From contig JAWDGP010006277.1 of NCBI GenBank assembly GCA_033675545.1, positions 1 to 64,000 on the forward strand: a stretch of DNA of 64,000 nt, in the 5' to 3' direction. Position 1 is the first letter of the stretch. Each line of letters begins with the position of its first letter. The notes under the pieces were generated by a model that was not told where the DNA came from, searched no databases, and saw only the letters and a program-made list of their open reading frames with translations. The DNA is from Elysia crispata (Eukaryota > Mollusca > Gastropoda > Plakobranchidae). Below are positions 37,501 to 59,326 of the stretch, one piece after another. A program made the translations under genes and the position numbers.

Positions 37501-39806
37501 GGAATTAGCAATAATGGTCCTCCTTGAAGCTCCGCACTTGGTTTATTAAACAGTTTATTGATATCATTAAAATAAAAAAAAGAAAAAAATACATCAAGAA
37601 CAAGCTGCATTTATTTAACCCCAATAAGTATAAAGGGGAGGGCATAAATATTTACATTAAAAATTCAATTAAAAAAACAAACAAGAAACATTATTACAGT
37701 AAAATTTCAAATACTTATAGCATAAATAAAAATGGACATGCTCGTCTTTTTAATCAATGAACCTGAAAATGTTAGAAATATCAAAAAGAAAAATAATAGT
37801 GAAATATCTAAAATAATTATATCTTACATCTATTTTGTACAAATACATCAACCAACCAATGGAGTTGGGTGGAGATAGCAAAATTGATGCAACAAAAATA
37901 TAAAATTCATATCTGCATATGATAAAAATAAGTATTATTTTGTCTTTTCTAGTGCAAGTATAAAGATAAGGAAATTCTGACTGACTTTAAAGAGCAATGA
38001 CCAATGACCAACACAGTTGATTGATAAAGCAGACAAAAATGTCGATGTATCAATACAGAACATTTTTTTCACATAGCTACTACTTTGCCATTATGTTAAA
38101 TAATCCCCCCTTCCCCCCCCCCCCCCACACACACACAATCCCAAAAACAATGGGAAGAATATGAATTTTGCAGAAAGCTATAAAATAATTAAAAAAATCA
38201 TTCAGCTCAAGAGATCCAAAAGAATAAAATTTCTATGCATGTGAATGAATGAAATGTTACACAATGGACATAATCTTGTGTGAGACAAATCTCCTTAACA
38301 AATGTTTAATTTAATCGTAAAAGACTTTGAACAAAGTCATGAGGAAATTAAACAAAAACACAATCGAATCGTTTTCTCATATTGTGCTAAACAGCTTTAA
38401 AAAAATCAACCTTTTGATGAATGAAACACAATATAACACTTTCTGTTAAAAGCTAATGACATTCTAAATAAGAACAAATAATTCAGTCATAATTCTTTGC
38501 CTGTATCTGTGACTTAAGAGGCTACAAGATATTGTTAGGTCATACCTATGAGAGTTGAGAAAGAGCAGCAGCATACCTCTACTGTTAATGCCTGAAAAGC
38601 TGCCCTCTTCAGAAAGATATCTAATCATTTGCATTATTTTTATGGCTAAGCTGAACAATATCTTTGCACCTATATAGGAATTGTTAATTATTAATCTGAA
38701 CTATAACAGTTAACTCGTTGACTACCAGGCATCCAGAGCAAAATAATTCCCAGGGTGCTATTGTTTTGAAGGTTCAGACAAATACGTTTTTTTTTTTAAT
38801 TATTTATGCTTCAAATGCTTCAATTTTTTTCATATATTTTTTACACAGTTGAATCTAGTTGCCAGGAAACTCATGAAAAATGTTTATCTTATACTTTCAA
38901 AATATCTGATTAGTGAAACCCACCCAGGAATGCAAAGTCTTAATAAAACAACAGTTTTAGTGCACAAATGATTAAAAAAGATACAAATAAATGAAAAGAA
39001 AATTTGAGTTTACTTCTAAAGAAGTTGTCTACTTTCCATCATTTGAAGCCGTATTGATGAATGTAAAATGAACTTCTAAAAATCTTAAGCTAATGCTTTT
39101 TGCATGGGCGCAATGCATTGTAAAGCTTAATACATCTATTAATAACCACCTTTATAACTAGCCTAGTCTTATTGGCATTACCAAAAAAGAGTGATGGGAA
39201 TGCTATAGTAAAAAAAAAATTGTTTTGACCCGATTTTATTATCAAATGAAAGTAAACTGCTATAGCTAACTGAAACAATTGCAATCACATCCTTTAGACA
39301 TTTATATTGTTACAAGGTAGAGAAAATATAAATCACACTATACCACATTATTGTGCATAAGGAAGAAGAGAAAACATTGAAACAAGATTAAAAAAAATCA
39401 AACTACCTAATTTATTTCACAAATATAGCAAATAATATTTTTTAGACTAAAAAACATAGTTTTGTCTCTGTCTGCAAAATATTACAAATATAATGCTTAT
39501 TTTGTTAAATCTCCAGAACACAAACCCTATGTCAATATATAGGTACAAAATTCAATGACATCTCTACAGAAACAAGATTTTCAAAAAGTTAATAACTTGC
39601 ACAAATCCCTTAAAGGTATGATCACAAACACAACCCAAAAAAAAAAAATCCACCAGTTTCATTTTTAATTTAAAGAGATGAAGTCTTGGCTCAGCATGTC
39701 TTATCGCACTCAAGCTAACACACTAAACTGATAAACTATTATAGAAGGGAGTGGATGAGAGGGGTAAAAGAAAAAACAAAACGAAACAAGTCTTACAGAA
39801 AAGTCA

Positions 39807-39862
39807 TTGGCTGGAATATTTTCGAAACAAATCCTTGGCTGGAGTATTTTCGAAACAAATCC
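39807..39862. repeat. 28-bp tandem duplication (2 copies)
   Basis: Two adjacent copies of a 28-base unit (TTGGCTGGAATATTTTCG then AAACAAATCC) differ at one base (A/G). Non-coding. Confidence 0.85.
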
Positions 39863-40244
39863 TTTCTTAAAAATTTGTTATCATCACTCAAATACTTATT
39901 TATGTATTATTATTGTTATAAATAAGAATTTCATTACTTTTATGTACACCCTTAGTATGAACCAGTTAATTTATTTCAATAGCATTTTTTATCACAAGCT
40001 TTATCTCCTTACTTTATATAAATTCTCAAACTGAGATTTCATTTCTGCTCTTTCACAAGTAAAAATCCATTCTGTTTCTTTTTTTGTTGTTCTTGTTGTT
40101 GGAAAGGGATAAAAAAAATCTATCAACTTTATGATCATTGAAAGATAATTTTAGGATGCCCCTGCCGATTGAAAATCATGCTACAAAGTGATTTCCATAC
40201 TTATTTTAAAAAATCTTGAACATGAAAAGTCACTTAAAGAACAT

Positions 40245-40250
40245 TTTATT
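40245..40250 (-). terminator. Candidate polyadenylation signal of the SH3 adaptor gene
   Basis: Minus-strand AATAAA about 265 bases past the stop codon at 40514. Further copies lie downstream (for example near 39896 and 39972), so alternative 3' ends are possible. Confidence 0.35.
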
Positions 40251-40513
40251 TCACACGGCATAAAGATACTTGATGGTTGAATTTCTCACAATTCATAGTG
40301 TGTCTCTGTTGCTTTCACCTGCATGTCTTCCTATAAACAACCCTGAAATCACTATGGGTAGTGCACGCATTATTTCTTTGGAATGAGTTACCTCCAAGTA
40401 TCTTAAATTGAAATGATTAACCTCTCCTTCCCTCATCCCATTGCCCTCCACACACACACACACACATTCACACAAAATCAACACATTTTAAAAAAAGCCA
40501 TAGAAACACAGCT

Positions 40514-48746
<8,233 letters not shown>

Positions 48747-49126
48747 GGCGGTGATGGCTGCTTCTTTATTTCACGACACAAAAGATCTTAACGCAAAGGT
48801 TATTTATTTTTCTTTCTTTCTTTCTTTCTTTTTTTTTTTTTTTTTCTTTTTGTACACTTTTGTAATGATTCCTTTATGTAATCCTTTATTGGGATAATGT
48901 TTTCGAAGATTCGTTACTTAATTCTAAGTATCCAGTTCGGACCACTAGAAACGATGATATCTCAGGGAATCACTCTTGTCAGAGGAATTAAATAATTAGA
49001 GAGTTAATAAAGATTACAGAACTGCTTATACCTAAACAACTCATCCCTTTGCAATCTAGAATGAACAACAAGTTCCTTCTAAAACGCTTACACTGTCAGT
49101 AGCGATTGCAAGATACACATCACACA

Positions 49127-49143
49127 AAATAATAATAATAATG

Positions 49144-49220
<77 letters not shown>
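49127..49220. repeat. (AAT)n microsatellite
   Basis: About 31 AAT units with one ATG interruption near the left end. Confidence 0.95.
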
Positions 49221-50836
49221 CAGAGCTAGAGCGCGTTTGTGCGTCGCCCTACAGAATTATTCAACAACACCTCTTGCAAGAAGAAATACTATAAACATCT
49301 AGCTAAAACGCTTTGGAAACAGAAAAGCTGCGGCAAATCCTAGGAAATCATCTTCAGTTATTCATCAGATAACAGCATTCTGTTTTATCCGGCGTCTGGC
49401 CCGAAGGCTTAAGAGAAATTAAGTGGTTAGTTAAATGCTATAAATAAAGCTAAAAAGGTTGCAGAAAATACTTAGCGAGATATCGCGAGCCACGGATGCA
49501 TATTAGTTGTGTTTTTTTAAATTACTGGGTTTTAAAAGATTAACTACACCAGCCTTTCAAAGTGCAACAGCCAACATCCTATCCGTTCATGCCTTGAAAA
49601 CACAGTTAGAGGAGACCATATTGTTAGCCCTGTTTATAAATTTTCCTTAAAAATGAGAGTATTGTTGTTTTTCTTTTTTTGTTGAAGATCAGACAATATT
49701 TAATAGCATTTCGCGCAATAAACCAACTGGCTCCGACCAGTATCAACATCAACATATTTTTTTTTTTAAACAAAGTCTAATCAATTCTTGATGTTGTGCA
49801 AATTTTGCTTACTTTCATTTTTGAAAAACCGAGAATATAAAGGAGCATGTGATAACTAACTACTTGATAACTATTATTCAGGCACCAAGAGTGTATTCAG
49901 TTGAAGAAAGCGTTGGAGAATCACATAAAAAATTGATTAAAAAAAAAACCCAGTGTATTACATCCTTATGGTCTTTTCTCTGAGACGATACAAACTCAAC
50001 GTAATATTGTAATTTCGACCTCATATTAGCGAGATTGGCGCTATGACGTTTGGTAAACGTATTGTTATAAAATGTACGATCTGTTGTTATTTTCATTTGT
50101 CTGTTATGTTTTGAGGAGTGTCATTCGTAATAGCTGTTTAGCCAGAATAAGGTTTCTACGGACACTTTCGGATCAACTGGCTCTACGGTTCGGTAAACCG
50201 GAGAAATGCACATACAAAGGTGAGCATAATGGATATTCTGTGTACAGGATGCATATCCAAGCAATTGACGAAACTCAACACCTCTCTTGAAGAAAGCACA
50301 AAGAATGATTAATAGCGAAGTGATTGTGATCATATTATAGAAAGCTTCCACATAATTTTTAACTACTGAAAGAAGAAGCACTGAAAAATGAATTAGAGCA
50401 GAGTGCAATGACATAGGGCCAAGATGAGAGCGAGTCAGACAATTTTCTTCAAATTAGGTCGAATCACTTGACACCAGCGGTGACAGGTCTAAGTGCTGTG
50501 GCCGAAAAGCGACACTGGTCAAAGTGGACTGGGTCTATAGACTGATCTGTCACCTTTATGACGCCATAAGCTTAGTTTGCACTTTAAAAAAATTATGAAA
50601 ACTCATTGTTTTACCTTTTATGTGAACACGATTTAATTTAAAATCACGAGTTAAAGATTGAACAACTTCAAAAACAATAATAATATTAATAATAATAAAA
50701 AAAAATTAATTTGTAATATTAAGAGTTCATGAGCGCTCTAGCCCCTGATTGCATGAATAAAACGAGCGATTTTTATGAAGGCAAAAAGAAGAGGAAAGAA
50801 ATAATAATGCTGCTGCTTATGATGGTGATGATGATA

Positions 50837-51220
<384 letters not shown>

Positions 51221-51630
51221 CAGCAGCTCCGGGAAGAAACTTTTGATATCTATAGTCACTTGATAGGACTATGGACTAAGATTTAAATGAAAAAAAAAAA
51301 AGATACAACTTAAGAACGAGGAAAGAAAAGGGAGTAAACAAACTACGGAAACGTAAAAAGACCCCCTTTCTCTATCTATTACGCATTTCATATGTGAAAT
51401 AATTTGACCTGATGCACACTGCTGAGTACTTCATTGCAGTTGAACAGGGTGCGCCAGCCGCCGCAAAAGAAAAACGCTAGCGCTTACTGTTGAGTTAACT
51501 GGCCTCTCACATGCTCCGCCCAACACTTCTATTACAATGATATCATCTAGAGCGACTCAAGTGTTCATGTCTTTTTTGTCGACTGCCTCTACAGCTGACA
51601 AAGTAAGGAAAGCGGTTGAATGGAAAAGAG

Positions 51631-51781
<151 letters not shown>

Positions 51782-52210
51782 TTAAAGACTCAGTGGAGGG
51801 AAAAAAGGGGGAGGGTGCCTACGAAACTGGAGCAAGGAAAAAGAAGTATAATTGGTCTGATAATTGAATATCCCAAAATCATGTTTAAAAAAAAAGGGAA
51901 GATAAACAAGGGTGAAAACGAAAAAAAAAAAACCAAAACCAAAAATGCAAAACAAAACCCACATACAAACACACAAAAGGAAGGACCCAAGAGAGAAGGT
52001 AAATGGTCAAGTCATTGACCCCCCCCCCAAAAAAAAAAAAAACAAAAAACAAACAAAAAACAAAAAACAAACAAAAAAACAAACAAAAAACAAAACAAGA
52101 CCAAATGACTTTAAACTTAACATGAATTTCATGCGAGAGAACAAGCGAGGTTAGTCATAATCGTGGAAGCTCAAAACAAAGAGGATATGCGCTGTGCACA
52201 ATGCCAGGCA

Positions 52211-53343
52211 AACAACTTTTGTCAACATAACATATGCAACAGCAAAAGCAACAAATGAACAACATTTGTCAACATAACATATACCACAGCAAGAGCAACA
52301 AATGAACAACATTTGTCAACATAACATATGCCACAGCAAGAGCAACAAATGAACAACATTTGTCAACATAACAAATGCCACAGCAAGAGCAACAAATGAA
52401 CAACATTTGTCAACATAACATATGCCACAGCAAGAGCAACAAATGAACAACATTTGTCAACATAACATATGCCACAGCAAGAGCAACAAATGAACAACAT
52501 TTGTCAACATAACATATGCCACAGCAAGAGCAACAAATGAACAACATTTGTCAACATAACATATGCCACAGCAAGAGCAACAAATGAACAACATTTGTCA
52601 ACATAACATATACCACAGCAAGAGCAACAAATGAACAACATTTGTCAACATAACATATAACACAGCAAGAGCAACAAATGAACAACATTTGTCAACATAA
52701 CATATGCCACAGCAAGAGCAACAAATGAACAACATTTGTCAACATAACATAAGCCACAGGAAGAGCAACAAATGAACAACATTTGTCAACATAACATATG
52801 CCACAGCAAGAGCAACAAATGAACAACATTTGTCAACATAACATATGCCACAGCAAGAGCAAAAATGAACAACATTTGTCAACATAACATATAACACAGC
52901 AAGAGCAACAAATGAACAACATTTGTCAACATAACATATGCCACAGCAAGAGCAACAAATGAACAACATTTGTCAACATAACATATACCACAGCAAGAGC
53001 AAAAAATGAACAACATTTGTCAACATAACATATAACACAGCAAGAGCAACAAATGAACAACATTTGTCAACATAACAAATGCCACAGCAAGAGCAACAAA
53101 TGAACAACATTTGTCAACATAACATATGCCACAGCAAGAGCAACAAATGAACAACATTTGTCAACATAACATATGCCACAGCAAGAGCAACAAATGAACA
53201 ACATTTGTCAACATAACATATACCACAGCAAGAGCAACAAATGAACAACATTTGTCAACATAACATATGCCACAGCAAGAGCAACAAATGAACAACATTT
53301 GTCAACATAACATATGCCACAGCAAGAGCAACAAATGAACAAA
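52211..53343. repeat. 47-bp satellite array, ~24 copies
   Basis: The tandem unit reads AACAACATTTGTCAACATAA, CATATGCCACAGCAAGAGCA, ACAAATG (47 bases; successive starts 52211, 52258, 52305 and so on). Copies are nearly identical. Shared variants occur in several units (CATATACC, CATATAAC, CAAATGCC), and one unit near 52861 has lost a base. The first unit (ACTTTTGTC, GCAACAGCAAAAG) is the most diverged. Because 47 is not a multiple of three, the cysteine-rich frames on the minus strand are not proteins. The right end stops abruptly before a C-rich run. Confidence 0.97.
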
Positions 53344-55043
53344 ATTAAAAACAACCCCCCTCCCACCCACCCCAAGTCAGGAAAGAAAATTGAAAGCTTT
53401 AGTGATAAAATATAATTTGAAAACTCAGAAATGGCACCTATCCGCAATATATCGCCTATAAGGAATTAAAAAGGTTACCATTTCATTCCGATTTGTGGAC
53501 TGAGTAAATATTGTTTTAAGATACTTAATACAGCCCATGATCATTTCTTGGAACATTGCGAAGAGAACAAACGGTGAAATTATTTCTGAAACCACACGTC
53601 TATAAAACGAGACATGGACAGATGATTGATGTAGACCTCGTCTTGAAAGGAGCATGCCTTGCAGACAATAGATTTATATCAAATTTATCTTGATTTTAGA
53701 TCTATTTTCCGCCGTACTTCAAGTCATAAAACTGAACTAACCTCAGATCTAGAGCATTCAAAAAAATTATCTACGTAGGTACTCCTAAAACATTCGGAGA
53801 AAAACACAATTAAATACATCACATGGCTGCAAAATTGAAAGTTTCATCATGGTTGTGTTGTTACTGAGGTCATTGGCACCGACAATGGGAGTTACTAATG
53901 TATATAATAAATGATAATTTCTTACACTTCTCTGGTTGTTCTTGTTACAGGCTAGTATTGATTTTCACATAAAATAAGAGAATGAAACCCTTTGGCTAAG
54001 CCTACTACATATTTCATTACTGTGTACACTTTGTATAATTTAAACATTTTTGGGTTGCGCCCATTATTCATGAGTGGTTTTCCAAAACTCGGTATCTGTA
54101 AAATGCCATAATTTTGGAAGTAATCACTTTGGCTCTGCGTACTTTTACCCCAGTAAGATAAACTGACTAAAAAAAAGACATGTTCAAAAAGCAAAGCAGT
54201 GACTAGTCCACATAACCACTCAAATTACATAGCGTTGATACGCTCATAAAGGCTACACATTTTGAAAAACAGAAACTGCGTCTTGAAAAACCGAGCTTCA
54301 ATTCAAAAGGGAACGTGTAGAAGTTACTTGATGCCCTACGCATGTGGCAGTTGGTTATCTCTGTCTCTGTCTGTCTGTCTGTTTCTCTTTCTCTCTCCAT
54401 AGCCTATTTTTGTCGCTACGCTTATACAGTTAATAAAAAGTTAAAAAAAACAAAAACCGAAACATGTATAATTATAGCAAATCGTTCTGGTCATGACATT
54501 ACCAACAGACCGGCAGAGCCCACAGCACCACATAATCGCAGCTGTGTCCTGTAGTAAAATCCCCCGAACTGTATGACACGGACGCCACGAGAGACAACAG
54601 AAAGATCTTCACGAGAAGCTTGGCCACTGGATTAAAACCCTAACGTTGCTAAGGGATCGGGACCAGCTCAAACGCCCCAACAAACGCCCAATAAAATAAA
54701 ACGGCCTTTGAAGAAAAAAAAATATATTAAAGGCGCCAAGACTGGACAATGTTCGGATCTGCAACGGCAGGCAGGTAAGATCATTGTGTGGGCGTCAAGG
54801 ACGCACGAATAACTTTGTAAAAAACATGAAATACGAACTGAACGTTTTCCTGTTGAACCACTACAATTGAGTGAGTCAAAGAGGGCATTCACCTGTCAAG
54901 GCGAGATCAGACCAACTTTATAGCGATTGTTGCATGTGTCCAAACGTTGTCCCGGGACACGTTAAGACTACATGTAGTTTTGTGGAGGAACAATTTAAAA
55001 AAAATCAGTTTAGACCCTTTCCCTCATGATTTAAAAAAAACAA

Positions 55044-55045
<2 letters not shown>

Positions 55046-55083
<38 letters not shown>
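55046..55083. repeat. Poly-A run
   Basis: About 38 A residues, preceded by A-rich sequence. It lies just upstream of the LINE fragment at 55150 and may be the tail of another, unrecognised retroposed sequence. Confidence 0.85.
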
Positions 55084-55085
<2 letters not shown>

Positions 55086-55149
55086 CAAAACCGAATCTAT
55101 CATCATTTAAGTCCAGAATGAAACTCCTGCAATGATTAAAGGTCGAAAG

Positions 55150-55570
55150 TGCTCGTAAAAACTTGATCTATGGACAATTGATGAGCGAATGAAAAGATCC
55201 TTGGAGACAACAGAGATGTGGTTTTTAAGAAGAATGATGAGAATACCATGGACAGCGAAGAAAACAAATGAAGAAGTCTTAACAGAATCACAAACCACAA
55301 GACAATTAATGACCAAAATCCGAAAAAGACAAGCAAAATTTGTTGGTCATGTCATAAGAAGAAACCAACTAGAACACTTGGTGACAACAGGAAAATTTGA
55401 TGGAAAGAGAGGCAGAGGAAGACCAAGAGAAAAGATGTTGGACAGCCTGGCGGACTGGATGAACATTGGAAAACCATCCGAGATGATCAGAGAGATGAGC
55501 TGTAGAGTTGGTTGGAGGTCCTTGATCGCCCACGCCAGCCGGCATGGCACCTGAAGAAGAAGAAGGACTA
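55150..55570 (+). pseudogene. 3' end of a second RTE-like LINE, short GAA tail
   Basis: Only the last ~130 codons remain, but they are intact: LWTIDERMKRSLETTEMW, FLRRMMRIPWTAKKTNEEVL, KFVGHVIRRNQLEHLV, GRGRPREKMLDSLADWM, and a stop at 55552-55554 after the words SRHGT. Order and motifs match the C-terminus downstream of the reverse transcriptase. The element ends in GAAGAAGAAGAAG (55552-55565). It is severely 5'-truncated. Its sequence differs clearly from the 27.6-kb copy, so it is another family. Confidence 0.85.
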
Positions 55571-58197
55571 AGGGCAAGGTAAATGTCCATAGCGTTACCT
55601 TCCGGTCCGCTCAGCCCAGCACAACCGACGCCCAAGATCGAAGCAAAAAAACCATTTGACCCTTTAAATCCAGGTCGTTAACCTTACAACAATGAAGTTT
55701 AAATTCATCAAACATGGTAGACTTGACATTGTGAGAACCCAAACTTTCCCAACGACTAAACTATGACTCAATCGTACAATATAGACACTCACGCTGTGGG
55801 AGGTTCCGTGGGAGTCTGACTGCCTCCGACAAGTGGTTTTCAGCGGTCACGTGTTCATACAGTAAACAAACTTTTCTCTCGCCTACTGTTGAGACGGTAG
55901 CGAAGAAATAACGTTCTATTCATTTTAGGGTTTATCTTTTTCTCCCATACTACTTCAGTAACATGAAATTTGCACCACCCATTGGACTTGATATTATAAT
56001 AGTTCGAGACGACTAACATCTATTTCAAGAGTAATACTTCTTATGAGTACATTAATAATGATAATAAAAAAACAACAACTGTTGTACTCAACACAACAAA
56101 CGCGAACAATATGAGGTGAACCTATTTCTCAATAATTTATGATGTAACAATATGAGGTGAACCTATTTCTCAATAATTTATGATGTAACAATATGAGGTG
56201 AACCTATTTCTCAATAATTTATGATGTAACAATATGAGGTGAACCTATTTCTCAATAATTTATGATGTAACAATATGAGGTGAACCTATTTCTCAATAAT
56301 TTATGATGTAACAATATGAGGTGAACCTATTTCTCAATAATTTATGATGTAACAATATGAGGTGAACCTATTTCTCAATAATTTATGATGTAACCGGTCG
56401 AACGAATCAGAAGTATTTAAGCCTGGCCCTTAAAGTCTTCAACTGCGACATCATCAAATCGCATTGTTTCTGTAGTTTCAAGTTACACGTCTATTTTTTC
56501 CACATAGATATCTTACTTACTCTGATGATGCCACATTTACGAAATCTATACCATCTCTTGTGAGAGACTCATTTTAGTGCAAAAATAAACAGCGCTATTA
56601 TTATTATTGAATGACTAGAAATTTAGAAACAAGATGAAAAACTTAAGAAACAAAAAAAAAAAAAAAATGCAAAATCTCCGAAGACTGAGTAATGCGTTTC
56701 CAGCATGAAGCATGATAAATAGACACAGCAATAACTGCAAAAGTTCGCTTCGATGAAAAAGTGTATACTTTGAGGAATAATCTTTGAATGTACCTCAAAG
56801 TCAACATAAAAAGTCGATACACGATTTAGACCTTGTCTTTAACAAATTCGTGTATCTCTTAAAATAATTCAACTGGGAAGGGCAGTGCGGCTGTGATATT
56901 TTCAAAATATGATTTGAAGCAAAACCGTCTTTTATCCAGGTTAAAAAATATCCATAAAAAAGCTAAGCATTTCGGACCGCATAACTGTAATTCCCATAAC
57001 AATAAGATCTTTTTTTAAAAAAAAAAAGCTTTGCAAAGTACAGTAAATTACTTTGAACACAAGCGGGTTCTACACCCTCCACCCCAGTTTTTTTTTTTTT
57101 TCAAATTTGATATGTACAAAATTCGGAAACAGACGTATCAAATAATGTAGGGGAAAAGAAACCGCCGAGATGATATGAACAGGATAAAAAGGCTTCGTGG
57201 ATCGAATTACGGGTAAACCTGTAAATGCTTGTAACTCCAAACGTCATCCGCAGCAAAAAAACAAAGAACATAAAAAAAACCTCAAGTTTTCAGTCTAGTT
57301 TGCCATTTGAGTAAAGAGAAGTAGTACGGTATCATTGCTGGTTCTAAACATCACGAAGAGCTTAGAAGTAAGTTCCAACTGTTATAAAACGATGTCGATT
57401 TTATGCGCAAAATGTTATGAATTTCACAAATCAAGGTTGTCAATATCTCTTCCTTGCACTCGAGACAATCTATTTCCCAGAAGTCAATCAGCTTTGAAAA
57501 TTGAAATACTTTAAACCGATGACCATACATTTATTTACAGGATCCAGTGATATATATATTTGCACACACACGTTTGTTTTGTGTTTTTTTTTCGGAAATT
57601 AACATCGTGTAAACTGTTAAGCAAATTTCAAATAACAAGGTGCATGTACAACGGGTAATTCGTGAGATTCTATCCACTATTTCGTGACCCCAGAAGAACA
57701 AAATATGCATTGTCAGAATGTCACTACCAATCCAACAAGCGCAAAAGATGACGCGTTAAACAAAAAGCGGTCATATTTCTATAAGTTTTTTTTTATTTTG
57801 GGAAAGACCGTAGGATTGCTAAACAAATAGGGATCTTCAGCTATTTTTTTTTTAAATCTCCGGCAAAAATCCTTTTTAAATACCCCTTATCATGTACTAT
57901 CAAATAAAGAGCGGCTTAGAGTTTCCTTTATGTATTGCCTACAAAAATTCAAAGTCTTATCAAGAATGTTAGAAAGGTCTTGACATATATTCGGAAAGTA
58001 CCAATTTAGCTGTTTTTAATTTTATGTCTTTAAACCCTATAATAGCGTTCACCTAAATCACATGCTTCAAATTACCTGAAAAATGGGATAGATGAAGAAG
58101 GCATCATGCAATCTTTACACACTCTTGTGTGGAACTATCCATGCGTCATTAAAAACAAACCAGAGGCCGGTCACGGCGAAAGCATCACGTAAAGTTC
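55571..58197. other. Intergenic stretch, no gene seen apart from a satellite array
   Basis: Mixed-composition sequence with short frames only. It includes the 41-bp array at 56105-56391 and A/T homopolymer runs. No splice-bounded coding exon is supported. Confidence 0.4.
56105..56391. repeat. 41-bp tandem array, 7 copies that read as identical
   Basis: The unit is AACAATATGAGGTGAACCTA, TTTCTCAATAATTTATGATG, T (41 bases), starting at 56105, 56146, 56187, 56228, 56269, 56310 and 56351. I see no differences among the seven copies. Each carries the palindrome AGGTGAACCT. Such uniformity points to very recent amplification, or to assembly collapse or expansion. Confidence 0.95.
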
Positions 58198-58482
58198 TCA
58201 GATAGACAGCGTGAGATTTGATTCGGACACAGCCCAGCTCGAATTAGAGACTTGTGAACCGTCGTCCGAAATCGACAGCGATGATGTTTTATGATTTCTC
58301 TGACCCCCCGCCTCTGCGTGACTTCCGGTAGCCTTTTCCATCTTTTTAAAGATTTCCTTTACACGCTCACAGATACAAGAAACCGCCCAGCGAATGTCTC
58401 CTGGCTTCACAATGGATTCTCTAGCAATTTCTCCAGCTCTACTATCTTCAACTCTGCTATTTCTTATGCTCAGGCATCCCAC
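58198..58482 (-). CDS. Unidentified coding-looking frame, possible terminal exon
   Basis: This minus-strand frame is open for about 95 codons, has balanced codon composition and is markedly less AT-rich than its flanks. The translation includes KPGDIRWAVSCICERV and KEIFKKMEKATG, followed by a serine-rich tail (SSLSISDDGSQVSNSS). It has no in-frame ATG near the left limit, which begins after AAAG, so it could be the last exon of a gene whose other exons lie to the right or outside the window. The acceptor is weak (few pyrimidines). I do not recognise the family. The opposite strand is also open (58291-58494 plus), so strand is uncertain. Confidence 0.35.
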   Translation of the reverse strand: MGCLSIRNSRVEDSRAGEIARESIVKPGDIRWAVSCICERVKEIFKKMEKATGSHAEAGGQRNHKTSSLSISDDGSQVSNSSWAVSESNLTLSI

Positions 58483-58520
58483 CTTTCAAAATAAACACGT
58501 TTTTCCCCCCTAGCTTATCA

Positions 58521-58522
<2 letters not shown>

Positions 58523-58581
<59 letters not shown>
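58523..58581. repeat. (CT)n microsatellite
   Basis: About 29 CT units, the only long array of this type with pyrimidines on the plus strand. Confidence 0.95.
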
Positions 58582-58585
<4 letters not shown>

Positions 58586-59259
58586 CTGACCTTCGCACAC
58601 CTCAAAATCTAGCCTTAACGCTCCCCAGTTCGACCATTCTTAGGTTTAATAGTTTGGCAATTTATCCAAAACCGGTGCGACCAGGATGAGGCCACATAAA
58701 AACTGCACATGGCGAGACGTGCCTTTATGTAGTAATAATAACATTGAGAAGGAAAAAAAAACAATCGGAAGAATTGTCCTCGTTCCTTTCGGGTTTTCTT
58801 TTCGTTTAGCATATTCCTAATAAAAATACGGATGATTCGATACTTCATTTCCAGGATATTAAATATGTTTTCTTTTCGCTAGAGCCGTATATGAAATTAT
58901 GACTAACTATGAGAAAACGCTGATGAATAGTACAGCGCATTGCATGCATACGCAAACAAACAGCGTTTACCATTGATTAAAAAACTCCTCTGACATTGTC
59001 GCTGTCACGAGGACTTCTAGGCCCAGGTTTAATCAGTGACGTCAACCTGGTCGCTATGACTAGTGATGTCAGGGTTTCGTCACAAATGGTGTACTTTGGG
59101 GCATGATGTGTGGCAAAAAAGACGGGCTATATAATAAACAAAAAGCCCTTGGGAAGACAAGAGATTTCTTTACAGAAGACATGCTAAGATGTTCCACTTA
59201 CAAAATGTAAAACTTTAAATTCTAAAATAGACACTTAACTGACTTGAGACTATGAAGAC

Positions 59260-59261
<2 letters not shown>

Positions 59262-59325
<64 letters not shown>

Positions 59326-59326
59326 A
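59262..59326. repeat. (TA)n-(TG)n compound microsatellite
   Basis: About 24 TA units, then about 7 TG units and a few TATG units. Confidence 0.95.

Larger units (their letters stand above)
33241..40244. other. AT-rich intergenic region or long 3' UTR of the SH3 gene, no coding exon seen
   Basis: About 7 kb of very AT-rich sequence with no convincing frame. It contains a (TA)n tract, a hairpin MITE, a short tandem duplication and a C-run/(CA)n junction at about 38106-38139. The part nearest 40.5 kb must include the 3' UTR of the minus-strand SH3 gene, but how far that reaches cannot be told. At 35760-35890 is a slightly more GC-rich patch, open on both strands (35692-35889 minus, 35726-35926 plus), that matches nothing recognised. 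Confidence 0.35.

Noticed and set aside
52211..53343. CRISPR-like array
   Set aside because: Units are contiguous with no variable spacers, and the context is an animal genome; it is a satellite.
52739..53447. Cysteine-rich minus-strand frames across the 47-bp satellite
   Set aside because: The unit length is not a multiple of three. Frames persist only because some units lack a stop or have lost a base, and there is no independent coding evidence.
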